From assembly GCA_025210965.1 (NCBI GenBank), contig JAOAQY010000086.1, positions 1 to 52,862 of the forward strand: DNA of 52,862 nucleotides, written 5' to 3'. The notes under the pieces were generated by a model. That model ran no database searches, had not been told where the DNA came from, and saw only the letters and a program-made list of their open reading frames with translations. Source of the stretch: Tissierellales bacterium. Lineage in GTDB: Bacteria > Bacillota > Clostridia > Tissierellales > JAOAQY01. The translations under genes and the position numbers were made by a program. Of this stretch, positions 25,954-36,900 are shown piece after piece (within the stretch, counting starts at the first letter, position 1; each line of letters starts with the position of its first letter).

Positions 25954-26910
25954 CTAAAATGTTTTTTTGTATACTTGTCTTTTGTCAAGCGACCATATTC
26001 TATCTGAAACTTCTCCACCATCTATATTCTCTATAGCTGCAAACATATCGTACATTCTAGCATCCATTACATCCACAAAATGAAGTATTTCTGCCTCTGG
26101 AATCATAGGTTTCTTAGGACTTCCATATTCTGGCTCATAGTGATGAGTCAAAACTAGATGCTCTAATAACATTATTTTTTCTTTCGAAATACCATGTTCG
26201 ACACCTATCAATTCAATTTTCTTTACTCCCTGTATTATATGACCTAGTAGTTTTCCTTCGATGGTATAATCTTCTACAAAACCTAGTTCATCTGAAGACA
26301 TCTCATTTATTTTTTCTATATCGTGAAGTAATATTCCTGCAAAAATAAGGTCTGTATCTAAGTCAGTATAAACTTGTGCGATTTTTTCTCCTGTACGAAG
26401 CATTCTAAGCAAATGATACAATAATCCACTTCTTATAGAATGATGATTCGATTTTGCTGCAGGATAGTACATTATTTTTTCTTTATACTCCTCAAATATA
26501 ATTTCGACAACTTTTGATATTTCTTTATCCCTTATTTTACCTATAAATCCACAAATTTCTTCATACATTTCTGTATTTTTAATTGGAGCACTCGGTACTA
26601 AATCTTCTACAGATACTTCATCGTCATCTGTAACCAATCTAATTCTAGCTATTTTCAGCTGTAACGCGCCTCTCCACTCTTGTATCTTACCTCGAACTTT
26701 AATCATTTTACCCGACGTATATTTGGATTCATCTCCATCTTTATATTCCCATAATTTGGCATTTACACTTCCTGTTTGATCTGCAAATTCTAAATCTAAG
26801 TATTTGTTATTGTTCGATGCTATTCTAAGCTGTGACGATTTAATGAGCAAATAGCTATCTATTTCATCTCCACTATTAAACTCTTTAATCTGCTTTAATT
26901 CAATTCCCAT
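25954..26910 (-). CDS. yhaM: YhaM-family 3'-5' exoribonuclease
   Basis: This is an RNA/DNA 3'-5' exonuclease of 318 residues. The N-terminal OB-fold (residues about 15-90) has SGKMIKVRGKIQEWRGALQLK. The C-terminal HD domain holds the metal ligands in HHSIRSGLLYHLLRM, LLHDIEKINEM and LTHHYEPEYGSP. The common GK of HDIGK is EK here (HDIEK), a substitution outside the metal pair. Length and order match YhaM of Bacillus and Staphylococcus (about 314 residues). A likely ribosome site (GGAGAGAT) precedes the ATG. Confidence 0.93.
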   Translation of the reverse strand: MGIELKQIKEFNSGDEIDSYLLIKSSQLRIASNNNKYLDLEFADQTGSVNAKLWEYKDGDESKYTSGKMIKVRGKIQEWRGALQLKIARIRLVTDDDEVSVEDLVPSAPIKNTEMYEEICGFIGKIRDKEISKVVEIIFEEYKEKIMYYPAAKSNHHSIRSGLLYHLLRMLRTGEKIAQVYTDLDTDLIFAGILLHDIEKINEMSSDELGFVEDYTIEGKLLGHIIQGVKKIELIGVEHGISKEKIMLLEHLVLTHHYEPEYGSPKKPMIPEAEILHFVDVMDARMYDMFAAIENIDGGEVSDRIWSLDKRQVYKKTF

Positions 26911-26965
26911 AATATCTCTCCATTCTATAATTTTACAATCTTAATTATATCATGTTTTTACACCA

Positions 26966-27008
26966 CAAAAAAACTTTCTCAAAAGAAAATTTTCTCTCAA
27001 GAAAGTTT
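26966..27008 (-). terminator. Terminator after the membrane-anchored transglycosylase-like gene
   Basis: On the minus strand AAACTTTCT pairs with AGAAAGTTT (26971-26979 and 27000-27008), with a partly paired inner stretch, and runs into TTTTTTT. It overlaps the stop codon. Confidence 0.8.
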
Positions 27009-28011
27009 AATAAGTTTCAACGTATTGGTTTAATCGATAATAAATGCGCCTAACTCCTTCTGACCATCTATCGTCTTCTGCGTATGTCATATTCATCCAT
27101 TCAAATATATCTTCATCTATTGGGCATTCACTTATTATTCTATCCAAAAGATGACTTGCTATTTCAGTCGAATCTTTCAAATCTGTATTGTAATATTCCC
27201 AGCTATTGAATACATTGTATGGGTTATTAATAATTTGATTTGCATACGTGGTAGTAGACGGTACAAAACTCTGCTCCTGACCTATAATCGCAAACAATAG
27301 TAGTGGATCTAAATTGTATTGCCTAGCAGTATCTACAATAATTTTAAAATTCTCTCCCTCAACTAATTTAGATTCTAATGCTTTAAAGTAATTCTTAAGA
27401 TGCTCATAATCATAAATTTTGTACGGAAAATACCTCTGCTTATAATCTAAATATAGCTGTTCTCTATAGAATTCATCTTCTGCTATAATATAACTATCCA
27501 TAGAAACATCTTTCACTACTATGAAGTCACTTGTAAAATGAGGCATAAAATAATAAATCAGATAGATAAATGTTAGTAGTACACCTATCACTGCATATTT
27601 GTACTTCACTGCTATTTTTTTCAATTTATATTTTCTAGAAAATATATGACAAACACTATCAAATGAGTAGCTCTCATCTAATGCTTCTTCGAGCCATTTT
27701 TCAAACTCACTCTCTTTTTCGCTATGTGATGCTATAGAATAGGCAGCTTCAACTGCATCAAAATAATTTACATCATCTTTTCCATCCTCTATAAGCGCCA
27801 TCAAAAGAGTTTTTCGCGCCTGCAAACGCTCAGATTTTTCAAGCCAATAGTACTCTCTATCAAATACCTTTATTATAGCTTTTGATATGATTTTCGTTTT
27901 GGCTGATTCAGATAGTTCTGGATTTTTAGAGTAAATATGTCCTCTCAATATCTCTATATCTTCTGCCGTAATGATTTTTGTATCTCGCAATTTGTGTTCT
28001 AATGTAAACAT
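27007..28011 (-). CDS. Membrane-anchored lytic-transglycosylase-like protein
   Basis: This is a 334-residue protein with an unusual order. A cytoplasmic N-terminal part of about 135 residues (helical, charged) is followed by a single membrane helix at 139-157 (AVIGVLLTFIYLIYYFM). Then comes an external C-terminal domain like the SLT lysozyme fold. The SLT signature is LDPLLLFAIIGQEQSFVPS, with E246 at the catalytic Glu position. The following NNPYNVFNSWEYYNTDL and DSTEIASHLLDRII segments are the rest of the fold. It would cut or bind peptidoglycan outside the membrane. The cytoplasmic part may sense or tether. An extended -10 promoter sits 45 bases upstream and a terminator overlaps its end, so it is transcribed alone. 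Confidence 0.75.
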   Translation of the reverse strand: MFTLEHKLRDTKIITAEDIEILRGHIYSKNPELSESAKTKIISKAIIKVFDREYYWLEKSERLQARKTLLMALIEDGKDDVNYFDAVEAAYSIASHSEKESEFEKWLEEALDESYSFDSVCHIFSRKYKLKKIAVKYKYAVIGVLLTFIYLIYYFMPHFTSDFIVVKDVSMDSYIIAEDEFYREQLYLDYKQRYFPYKIYDYEHLKNYFKALESKLVEGENFKIIVDTARQYNLDPLLLFAIIGQEQSFVPSTTTYANQIINNPYNVFNSWEYYNTDLKDSTEIASHLLDRIISECPIDEDIFEWMNMTYAEDDRWSEGVRRIYYRLNQYVETY

Positions 28012-28055
28012 CTAGTGTCTTCACACCCCAATTCTTAACTACTTTTATACGTTTT

Positions 28056-28064
28056 ATTATACCA
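28056..28064 (-). promoter_or_regulatory. Extended -10 promoter of the transglycosylase-like gene
   Basis: The minus strand reads TGGTATAAT, a perfect extended -10 element, about 45 bases before the ATG. There is no clear -35 box, as is common when TGn is present. Confidence 0.55.
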
Positions 28065-28082
28065 TATTTGTAAAATCACATG

Positions 28083-30305
28083 CTACTTATTCAAAAAATC
28101 GCCATAATGCTTTAATTCGTCAATAAACGACTCGAATTGAAGTATAAAATCTTTGATTTTATGCTCTTCTGACCTATTGTACTCATTTGAAAAAATTTCT
28201 TCTATTTCAGGCAATATCTTTGCTATCTTAACTGCGCTGAAATATCCTATTGTTCCCTTTATTTTGTGTAAATTTTGCAATGTATCTTCATCAAAATTTC
28301 TTTCAAATTGACAATTCTCAATTTTTTTAACTACAGATTCATATTCTTCTATAGCAAAGTTAATTATAACCGACATCTTGGAATTCCCCATCAAATTTCT
28401 ACTTTGATTTATTCCATCTAGGTCAATATATTCAAACACAAGTTTTTCGGGATCCATAAATTTAACTTTTCTAGTTTTCTTTAGTTGATCTTTTATTTTG
28501 TTTAGAACCTTTATTATTTGCCCTTCATTCAATGGTTTAGTTACAAAAAAATCTGCCCCGCAAGAATTTAACTCATCTACGGTTTCTTTACTTGCGTCTG
28601 CTGACATAGCCACAATTAGAGCATGCTCTATTTCTTGGCTTGATTCATAATCCCTTATATCTCTTATCGCTTCTCTACCATTTTTCACAGGCATTCTACT
28701 ATCCATGAGAACTACATCAGCACCATATTTCTTGTATTTTTCAAATGCCTCTTGACCATCTTTTGACGTTATAACTCTATGCTTTAAGTAGTCTCCAAGT
28801 AACTTTTCAACATACATTCTGTTAATAGCATCATCTTCTGCTACTAAAACTCGTAATTCATACCCTTGATCAATATCATAATTTCCTAAGTCATCAAGCG
28901 ACTCGTTCAATAATTCTTCTGTTTTCTCTAGTTCAAGTTCAAAATAGAATCTGCTTCCTCTACCTAAACTGCTCTGAAGTTTCAAATCACTGTTCATAGA
29001 TTCCAATAGATTTTTAGCTATAGGAAGACCTAATCCAGTTCCACCATATTCCTCAGCACTATTAATTTGCTCATATGCATCAAATATAATTTTTTGTTTT
29101 TCTTTAGATATACCTATTCCTGTATCCTCAACTTCAAACAAAAGCTTTATTTTAGAATCATGCCCTTCTAGTATTCTAATATTTAATGTAACCGAACCTA
29201 CTTGAGTAAATTTAACTGCATTACCAAGTAAATTAAGTAAAACTTGCTGTAATCTAATATAATCTCCAATAAAATATTTTGGCAAATTTTCATCTTTGTT
29301 AATTTCAAATCTTAAGTTTTTATTTTTGCACTTCTGAGTCAATATTTGTTCTATATTTGACAACATAATTTCTAAATCGAAATTTTTATTCTCCATAACT
29401 ATTTTATTTGATTCTATCTTAGAAAAATCTAAAACTTCTCCAATAACATGCTTCAAATAGTCGGACGAATACTTTATATTGTCCAAATATATTCTCAAAT
29501 CAACATCATCTATCTCATGTCTTAGTACATTTGTCATACCTATTATGCCATTTAGTGGAGTTCTTATCTCATGACTCATATTTGCTAAAAATCTACTCTT
29601 AGAACTACTAGCTAACTCTGCTTTTTCACGTTCCTTCTTAAATGCGTTTTCTAATTCCTTGTACTCGGTTATATCTTGCATAGTTCCAAATATATTTACC
29701 ATGATACCTTCATCATTAAATTCCTTAGTTCCATGAGTAAATACCCATTTTTCGTTTCCTCTTTCTGTCACTATTCTAAACTCTATCTCGTATTCTCCTC
29801 TATTTTGAAATGAATTTTTATTTATAGTATCTACTCGTTCTCTATCATCTGGGTGTATAAACTTTGAAAACAAATCAACACTTGCTTGATTATATCTAGG
29901 ATCTAGTTCTAATATGTCATAAACTTCCTCAGACCAAAACTCCACATCATTTATTAAATCATGAGACCAATCGCCAAGCTTTGCTATTTTCTGTGTTTTT
30001 TTCAGTCTGTACTCAAGAATTCTCCTATCGGTTTTCTCCAAAAATATAGCGGCATAACAACTTTCCATTTCATGAATTTTTATGTCATAATAATGTCTAT
30101 TGCTCTCATATCTTATTGATTCTGATTTCAAATTATCATAACTATCATAATATTCATTTATGGCATTTTGTACACGCTCTATATCAAATTCTGAAGTTTT
30201 TTTATTTCCTTCTAATATCTTAGCTTTCCCATTCTTTAATTTAAATAACAAGACGGGTATATCTAAATCCTCAACATTTATTGAAAGTTTTGTACGACTT
30301 ATCAC
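28083..30305 (-). CDS. Cytosolic hybrid histidine kinase with receiver and HPt domains
   Basis: This is a multi-step phosphorelay protein of about 740 residues. Order from the chosen GTG start: N-terminal region, one PAS domain (~105-215; GDWSHDLINDVEFWSEEVYD to NIFGTMQDITEYK), HisKA with H245 in FLANMSHEIRTPLNG, then HATPase (NLLGNAVKFTQVG, DTGIGISKEKQ, GGTGLGLPIA). A receiver domain follows (VVLMDSRMPVKNG), and last an HPt domain with its His in LHKIKGTIGYFSA. No membrane helix is seen, so it should sense something inside the cell. The long reading frame offers an ATG at 30350, but only the GTG at 30305 has a ribosome site (AGAGGTG) at the right distance. No separate output regulator is adjacent. 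Confidence 0.9.
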   Translation of the reverse strand: MISRTKLSINVEDLDIPVLLFKLKNGKAKILEGNKKTSEFDIERVQNAINEYYDSYDNLKSESIRYESNRHYYDIKIHEMESCYAAIFLEKTDRRILEYRLKKTQKIAKLGDWSHDLINDVEFWSEEVYDILELDPRYNQASVDLFSKFIHPDDRERVDTINKNSFQNRGEYEIEFRIVTERGNEKWVFTHGTKEFNDEGIMVNIFGTMQDITEYKELENAFKKEREKAELASSSKSRFLANMSHEIRTPLNGIIGMTNVLRHEIDDVDLRIYLDNIKYSSDYLKHVIGEVLDFSKIESNKIVMENKNFDLEIMLSNIEQILTQKCKNKNLRFEINKDENLPKYFIGDYIRLQQVLLNLLGNAVKFTQVGSVTLNIRILEGHDSKIKLLFEVEDTGIGISKEKQKIIFDAYEQINSAEEYGGTGLGLPIAKNLLESMNSDLKLQSSLGRGSRFYFELELEKTEELLNESLDDLGNYDIDQGYELRVLVAEDDAINRMYVEKLLGDYLKHRVITSKDGQEAFEKYKKYGADVVLMDSRMPVKNGREAIRDIRDYESSQEIEHALIVAMSADASKETVDELNSCGADFFVTKPLNEGQIIKVLNKIKDQLKKTRKVKFMDPEKLVFEYIDLDGINQSRNLMGNSKMSVIINFAIEEYESVVKKIENCQFERNFDEDTLQNLHKIKGTIGYFSAVKIAKILPEIEEIFSNEYNRSEEHKIKDFILQFESFIDELKHYGDFLNK

Positions 30306-30361
30306 AAGATCACCTCTCTGACAAACTTCTATATTTATAAGATAATACATAGCTTGTCTGT

Positions 30362-30367
30362 ATTATA
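30362..30367 (-). promoter_or_regulatory. Candidate -10 box of the hybrid kinase gene
   Basis: A perfect TATAAT on the minus strand lies in the short gap after addA, about 60 bases before the kinase GTG start. The -35 box is not clear. Confidence 0.4.
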
Positions 30368-30391
30368 CCCTCGATTTTTTCTAAAAAACAG

Positions 30392-33300
30392 CTACATTTT
30401 CAAAATTTTTCCGCTTTCTATGAGATATAGGTATTTTTCCTTCACAGATTTGTTCAATATACTCTCTACAGCTTCTTTATAAAGATTAATTTGTTTCTCA
30501 TATTTCGCTTTTACAAGCGCTTCATCGCTGTAACTACTACCTCCTGATTTATAATCGACTAATACTATCTCTCCGTTTTCTTCAAATAGTAAATCTATTA
30601 TACCCTGAATCAAGATTTCTCCACTTTCGTATTCAGATTCAAGAATTGTAGCAGATTTTTTCAGTACAAATGGCTGTTCTCTATAGACTTTATCCGATTT
30701 TTTTATTCTTGCAAACAAATCTGACTTCAAATACTTCTCTATATAGCTATAATCTTTTTCACTCAAAAACTCATTGGCTCCATCGTAATTATTTATATAA
30801 GCTCTCAGTTTTGTGCTATCTTCAAATGAATAATCAATTATATTTTGAAGTATCAAATGTAGCAATACTCCCCTCTTTTGCCAATTTTTTGACTCGACAT
30901 CTAGAATCTTTTTGTCATACTTAGTTTCATCTCGAAGCCAGGGCTCTTTTTTATAAGCATTTAGCTCAGAAACACTGTATTTTCTTTTTAAATTGCTAAG
31001 GTAAAATGCTGGATATGACCAGTTCAATGTCTCCTCTATTGAATCGTCCATTTCAGTTTTTTCAGCTTGACTATCTAGCATTGTCTTCAAATTCTCTATA
31101 TTTTCTGCTATCATTTCTTTTTTGTCTTTTAGAAGTTCTATCTCAGCTATGAGTTTTATACTATAGTGAGCTTTGCTTGTATTGTATTTCGCATCAAAAC
31201 CCTGCTTTTGTAAATCTTGAACTGATTCTGTCGTTAATGCAAATCTCATTATCCAGTCTATATAGCTTTTATCTTGCTTTAACCTATATATAGAAGGTGC
31301 ATTACTCCAATTCTCTATTTTTTTGTTCATATCATTTACATAGCCTGTCATTATTAATTGATCAACAGCTCTTGTCATTGCAACATATAGAATCCTCATC
31401 TCTTCAGATAAATTCTCTATTTTTATCTGTTGCTTTACTACTTCTTGTAGAAACATAGAATTGTAACTTCTAAGTTTTGGATCTATATATTGTGTTCCCA
31501 AGCCCAATTCTTTATGAAGTATGACCTTTTTTCTGAGGTCTTGCTGATTAAATTGTTTTCCCATACACGCACATATAACTATTGGAAATTCAAGACCTTT
31601 ACTTTTGTGTATACTCATCATTCTAACTACATTTTCATTTTCACCTATTAGCTTAGCCGCTGACAAATCTTGACTTTGATTTCTCAATTTTTTCGTATAT
31701 CTAATAAAATCAAATAAACCACCAAAGCTAACTTTTTCATATGCATTTGCTCTATCTATCAAAAGTCTAATATTAGCCTGTCTCTGTTCTCCTCCTGGCA
31801 TAGCTGCAACATAATAATAAAAATTGGTTTCAGTTAATATCTCCCACATCAAATCTCCTAGTTTTATAAGCTTCGAAAGTTTTTCCCACGATGTGAGTTT
31901 TTCATAAAAACTTCTCAGTCTATCCGCTATCTCGTCTTCATGGTTTTCTATATATCTGAGCGTAGCTTCATAATATGAAACCTCTTGATCTTCAATTCTT
32001 ATTTGAATCAACTCTTCAGTCTTGAATGCACATATTGGAGATCTCAAAACACTTATAAGTGCTATGTCTTGATTTCTATTGTCTATCAGCTTAAGCAAAT
32101 TTATAATCAAACTAACTTCGACTGAATCAAGATAACCTTCCGCATCGTCTACATATATTGGTATATCTTCTTTCATAAATATTTCATTGAATATATTTGA
32201 CGAACGCCTTACAGCTCTCATAAGTATCACTATATCTCTGTATTCTATTTTTCTAAATTCTCCATTTTTAGCATCATATGTCGGTGTTCCAATTAATTCT
32301 TTAATTCTCTTTGCTATATAAATAGCTTCTTTTTCTATTTTGTTGTACTCCTTTAGTATCTCATCATCAATATCTTTTTCACCATAAATTAATTCTATTT
32401 TTATGTTTTCATTCTCTAAATCTTCAAATTTTGCTCCTGGATTTAGATACTCTTTTTCATCATATTGCACATCGCCTAGTTTATCACTCATTATTGCACT
32501 AAATAGTTCGTTTATTCCCATCAATATACTAGGACGGCTTCTAAAGTTTTGATTAAGTTGTATGACTTCATTCTCTTCTCCCGAATCCAAATAAAGTTTT
32601 CTCTTCTTTATAAATATCTCTGGATCAGCCAGTCTAAATCTATATATACTCTGTTTTACATCGCCTACTTGAAATAAATTATCTTCTCTTTTTATTCTAG
32701 AAATAATGCTTTCTTGCACCTCATTTGTGTCTTGATATTCATCTAAAAATATGAAGCTATATCTCTTTCTTTCCTTCACAGCCAAATCATCGTTTGATAA
32801 TATCTTGATTGCATAGTGCTCTATGTCATTGAAATCTAGCACTCCTTGATCTCGCTTCGCTTCATCAAATGTTCTTGAAAAGTCTTCAACTAAATCTATC
32901 AAATACTCAAGTCGTGGATAGAGTTCATTCATCTTTCCAACTTCCTTGTCAAAATCATATATCGCATAAATTTCTATTATTTTTTTTATATTTTTCTTCA
33001 AATCATTTCTGATACTCTTGTAAACCTCTGCATATTCACCAACTAATTCTTTTCTATCTTTCTTGATACTAGATAATCTCTTGAATTGAATATCATTCAT
33101 AGCATCAAATACACTTCCTATTTGGGCTGATTCAATCATTTCATTTATATCTTTTATTTGAGCATATTCATTTTTAGCACAATCCATATATTCAATTAAA
33201 TCATATTCCATACACTTATCAAGTGCTAGTTTCGATAATTCATATAGCCCTTGAAAATCAATCTTAAAGTTATTTTTAAATGTATCCATCATTTCACTTT

Positions 33301-33910
33301 CATCAAAATCATTTCTAGACAAATTATAAAATGAAACTATTTCCCTGAGCCAATCAAATGGTGATGGCTTACTCTGTGCAAAATGATATAGTTCTAATAT
33401 CAATTGTCTTAAACCCTCATCTGTTTTATTTCCTGAATACATTTCTATAAGATCATAAAAATATCCGTCACCTTTTTCATAATAATTTTCCATTAGCTGT
33501 TCTAGTAGCTCTTCTTTGAGCAATTGCATCTCTGTATCGTCTGCTATTTTGAAATTTGGATCTAATTCTACAATATGAAAATGTCTTCGAATTAACTCTA
33601 TACAATACGCATGTATTGTAGATATTGATGCTTTTTGTATATTCAGTATTTGCTTTCTTATGAAGGAATCGTCTCCTTGAAGCAATTCTTCTCTAAGTTT
33701 TGCTAAAAGTCGTTCTCTCATTTCTCCTGCAGCTGCATTGGTAAATGTCACTACTAACAGACTATCTACTGGCACTTTATCGTCTTTTATCAAAGATGCT
33801 ATTCTCTCTATCAATACTCTAGTTTTTCCGCTACCTGCTGCTGCAGATATTAGTATATTTGATTTTCTACATACAACAGCATGTTTTTGATCTGGTGTTA
33901 GTTGTGGCAT
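30392..33910 (-). CDS. addA: AddA helicase-nuclease subunit
   Basis: This is the UvrD-like helicase and nuclease subunit of AddAB, which resects double-strand breaks and loads recombination (about 1172 residues). Walker A is SAAAGSGKTRVLIERI near the N-terminus. Further helicase motifs are VVTFTNAAAGEMRERLL, IFLDEYQDTNEVQ, LNQNFRSRPSIL, MSIHKSKGLEFPIV and EMRILYVAMTRAVDQL. The C-terminal nuclease motif is GIIDLLFEENGEIVLVDYKSGG with Asp and Lys intact. The ATG at 33910 has AAGGAG at the right distance; an ATG six codons earlier has none and would overlap addB. It starts one base after the addB stop, so the two are coupled. Confidence 0.96.
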   Translation of the reverse strand: MPQLTPDQKHAVVCRKSNILISAAAGSGKTRVLIERIASLIKDDKVPVDSLLVVTFTNAAAGEMRERLLAKLREELLQGDDSFIRKQILNIQKASISTIHAYCIELIRRHFHIVELDPNFKIADDTEMQLLKEELLEQLMENYYEKGDGYFYDLIEMYSGNKTDEGLRQLILELYHFAQSKPSPFDWLREIVSFYNLSRNDFDESEMMDTFKNNFKIDFQGLYELSKLALDKCMEYDLIEYMDCAKNEYAQIKDINEMIESAQIGSVFDAMNDIQFKRLSSIKKDRKELVGEYAEVYKSIRNDLKKNIKKIIEIYAIYDFDKEVGKMNELYPRLEYLIDLVEDFSRTFDEAKRDQGVLDFNDIEHYAIKILSNDDLAVKERKRYSFIFLDEYQDTNEVQESIISRIKREDNLFQVGDVKQSIYRFRLADPEIFIKKRKLYLDSGEENEVIQLNQNFRSRPSILMGINELFSAIMSDKLGDVQYDEKEYLNPGAKFEDLENENIKIELIYGEKDIDDEILKEYNKIEKEAIYIAKRIKELIGTPTYDAKNGEFRKIEYRDIVILMRAVRRSSNIFNEIFMKEDIPIYVDDAEGYLDSVEVSLIINLLKLIDNRNQDIALISVLRSPICAFKTEELIQIRIEDQEVSYYEATLRYIENHEDEIADRLRSFYEKLTSWEKLSKLIKLGDLMWEILTETNFYYYVAAMPGGEQRQANIRLLIDRANAYEKVSFGGLFDFIRYTKKLRNQSQDLSAAKLIGENENVVRMMSIHKSKGLEFPIVICACMGKQFNQQDLRKKVILHKELGLGTQYIDPKLRSYNSMFLQEVVKQQIKIENLSEEMRILYVAMTRAVDQLIMTGYVNDMNKKIENWSNAPSIYRLKQDKSYIDWIMRFALTTESVQDLQKQGFDAKYNTSKAHYSIKLIAEIELLKDKKEMIAENIENLKTMLDSQAEKTEMDDSIEETLNWSYPAFYLSNLKRKYSVSELNAYKKEPWLRDETKYDKKILDVESKNWQKRGVLLHLILQNIIDYSFEDSTKLRAYINNYDGANEFLSEKDYSYIEKYLKSDLFARIKKSDKVYREQPFVLKKSATILESEYESGEILIQGIIDLLFEENGEIVLVDYKSGGSSYSDEALVKAKYEKQINLYKEAVESILNKSVKEKYLYLIESGKILKM

Positions 33911-33911
33911 A

Positions 33912-36900
33912 TTAACATTCTCCTTCATTTTTACTAGTCTTTATAACTTTAAGTATTTCTTCATCTGTTAGTTTTGGTACTTTTCTATATGCATTTTTAA
34001 ATTTAGTGTCAAATTGACATATGCTCTTGTAGTCGCAATATTGACACGGTGTATTATCTCCATCTTTGTACGGTTCTATTTCCATGTTTCCACATACTAT
34101 TTTTTCAGCGGATTCTATTAATTTCTGCTTTGTATACTTTATAAGTCCTTCAAATTCATCTAACTCTAAAGCAGATGATCTCTTGCTAAAATCTTCTTTT
34201 TTAGTAATCTCAACTGGAATTATATCCGACTTCGAACCTTCTTCAAGGGTGTGATCCATGCTTTGAACTAATCTCAAATCTTTTAGCACTATTCCTGACA
34301 TTTTAAGTGCTTTCATTATGTTTTTCTCTATTATCTCTCCATCATCTGCAATATTCTCTACCATCGGATCATCAATTTTAAAATACAGGCATCCTCCAGG
34401 CAAAAATTCCCCTCTTTTTTTGAGCATCTCCATAGCTTGATCTAGATATACAACCAATTGAAGCTCTAATCCATTGTACACATCTGAAAGTGAGAATTTT
34501 TTATGTCCTGATTTATAATCTATCACCTTTACATATTTTTGCTCTCCATCTTGACCTACATCTACTCTGTCAATCCTACCTTTAAGTTCTATTATTTCCC
34601 CTGTTGGAAGTTCTATCAATATATTTTCAAATATAGCTTCAAATAAAGCCGGTTCAAAATCACCCATTTTTACATGCTCAACTAGTGTATGAGTAGCTCT
34701 TTTACAAATCCTTTCAAGTCTTTTCAATGCATATTTGTTTTTTTCGCTACTAGATAGTAATTCATTGGAAAATCTAGGTGCTAATTCGTCTATTACCTCT
34801 TCAACAGTTTTTTCTATTTCATCATTAGATAAATCTTTCCACTTCTTCTTTTTGATATGAATTTGCTTAGAAAAATTTTCTATGGATTGGTGAAAAAATT
34901 CTCCTATTTCTGGTGCTTTTAGTTCATATTCTTTTCTCTCTTTTGGCCTCAACCCATACCTTACAAAATGAGAAAATGGACAGGCTATAAATTTTTCTAT
35001 TCTAGATATGCTCGTCTGTATGGGACTAGGATATAATTTTTTGACCTGATATGGGTTTATAGCTTCTTGTCTGTTGTCATAATATAGTGCATCAAATATT
35101 TGCTCTGGTCTATTTTCAAATTTAGATGACTCCTGTAATTTTTGATATATATTTGCCCATTTAGATTCAAGCTCTATTCCATCGACTGACAATCTCAAGT
35201 GCTTTATAAGATTTTTATATGCAATTTTTTCTAAAAGATACTCATCTCTTTCAGTTTTCTGTATTTCAGTATGTTCCGGTATCTTTACAAGCAGTTCCTT
35301 CAATCTAGGTATCAGTATTGATTCTCTCATCGCTTTTCCATCAATGTTTGAAAGCGTATAACTGATTTCTAGATAATCTGAAGTAGTTGCCAATACTTTA
35401 TAAAAACTCATTCTATCTTCACGCATTAATGTTGCTATGTCAGAATAAATCGGAACTCCTGCCTCTTTTAGTATCATTTTTTCATCGTCTAATAATATAC
35501 CGCTATCTTGAAAGTTTTTTGGTATAGCTCCATCATTTGTACCTACTAGAAATGTTATCTTTGACTGTCTATGTTTTATTCTATCTATAGATCCTACTAT
35601 AACTTCATCTATTGTCGTTGGAATCAAGCCTATCTCATACTCTGCAAATCCACTCTCTAAAAGGCTTCTCAGCTCTTTCAAACTCATAGTTGCCTCACCT
35701 AGTAATAATTCTAATTGATCAAATACCGTCTCTATTATTTCTCTAATTTGCTCGTATTCTTGAGCATAATCATTCCAATTGTTTTCATATAAAACCTCTA
35801 TTTTATTTTCCAAACACTTTTCAAAATCAATGGTATTTAAAAATAGTTTTATAGAATCTATTTGATCTCTAACTCTTTTGCTCTGTCTAATAGACTCGTT
35901 TAACTCTTTAAGTGGCATTATAATTTCTTCTCTAAGTGATTCTATACTCTCTAAATAGTTAAATTCATACTCAAATGGCTTTAACCACCTATTACCTCTA
36001 ATCCCGTATTGCAAGGCATAATTTTCAAAAACATACATCAATTCTAAGTCTAAATCTAATAAATCTGTTTTCAAATATCTAAATACATCTTCGTATCTAA
36101 AATTTTTAAGACATATATCTAGTGAGCTCATAATAAGTTTTATTGCTGGATTGGAAGTTATTTTTCGCTTTTCATCATTGAAATATGGTATATTGAACTC
36201 ACTAAATGTTCTTTTAATTATAGGTAAATACGTCTCCATTTGATTTGTAACTATACCTATATCTCTATAATTGTATTGACCCGACTGGATGTATTGAGTA
36301 ATCTTAGCTGCTAATTTTTCAACTTCTTCATATGGCGATTTTCCATACCAAAGCGTTGTTCTAGATGTTTCTACATCCATAGCACCTCTTTTTTCAGGTA
36401 AATAGTAATATTTTTCTAACGCATTCAATTCTTCATTTTGAAAAACTACATATGGGTTCTCTATTATTTGTGTATCTATCCCTAGTTCACTAAGTCGTTC
36501 TACTATTCTTTGAGATGTATTTTGGACATTTAAAAATATCTCGTTTTCCTCTTCAAAATCCAATATAACTTTTACATCAACACCTTTATTCGCCATTGCT
36601 TCTATTATTTTCATCTCTAGTGCTGTAAAACCATCAAAATCCATTATCCATATTACTTTATTTTTCAAATCATCGGAGTATTGTATGGCATCTATATACA
36701 ACCTATTGTAATCTAATTCATCGTTAAATGATGTCTCAAAATAGGTATTGTATACTTCATATATCCTTGCTATATCTTTAAATTTTTGTTTAGTCAATGG
36801 ATCTTTGTCTAATTTTTTTATACATACTTCTAGTAGTTCTACTGGCGTTTCATTTCTTCTAAGTTCATCTAATAATTTTACTGTTTCGAGTAAAAAGCCT

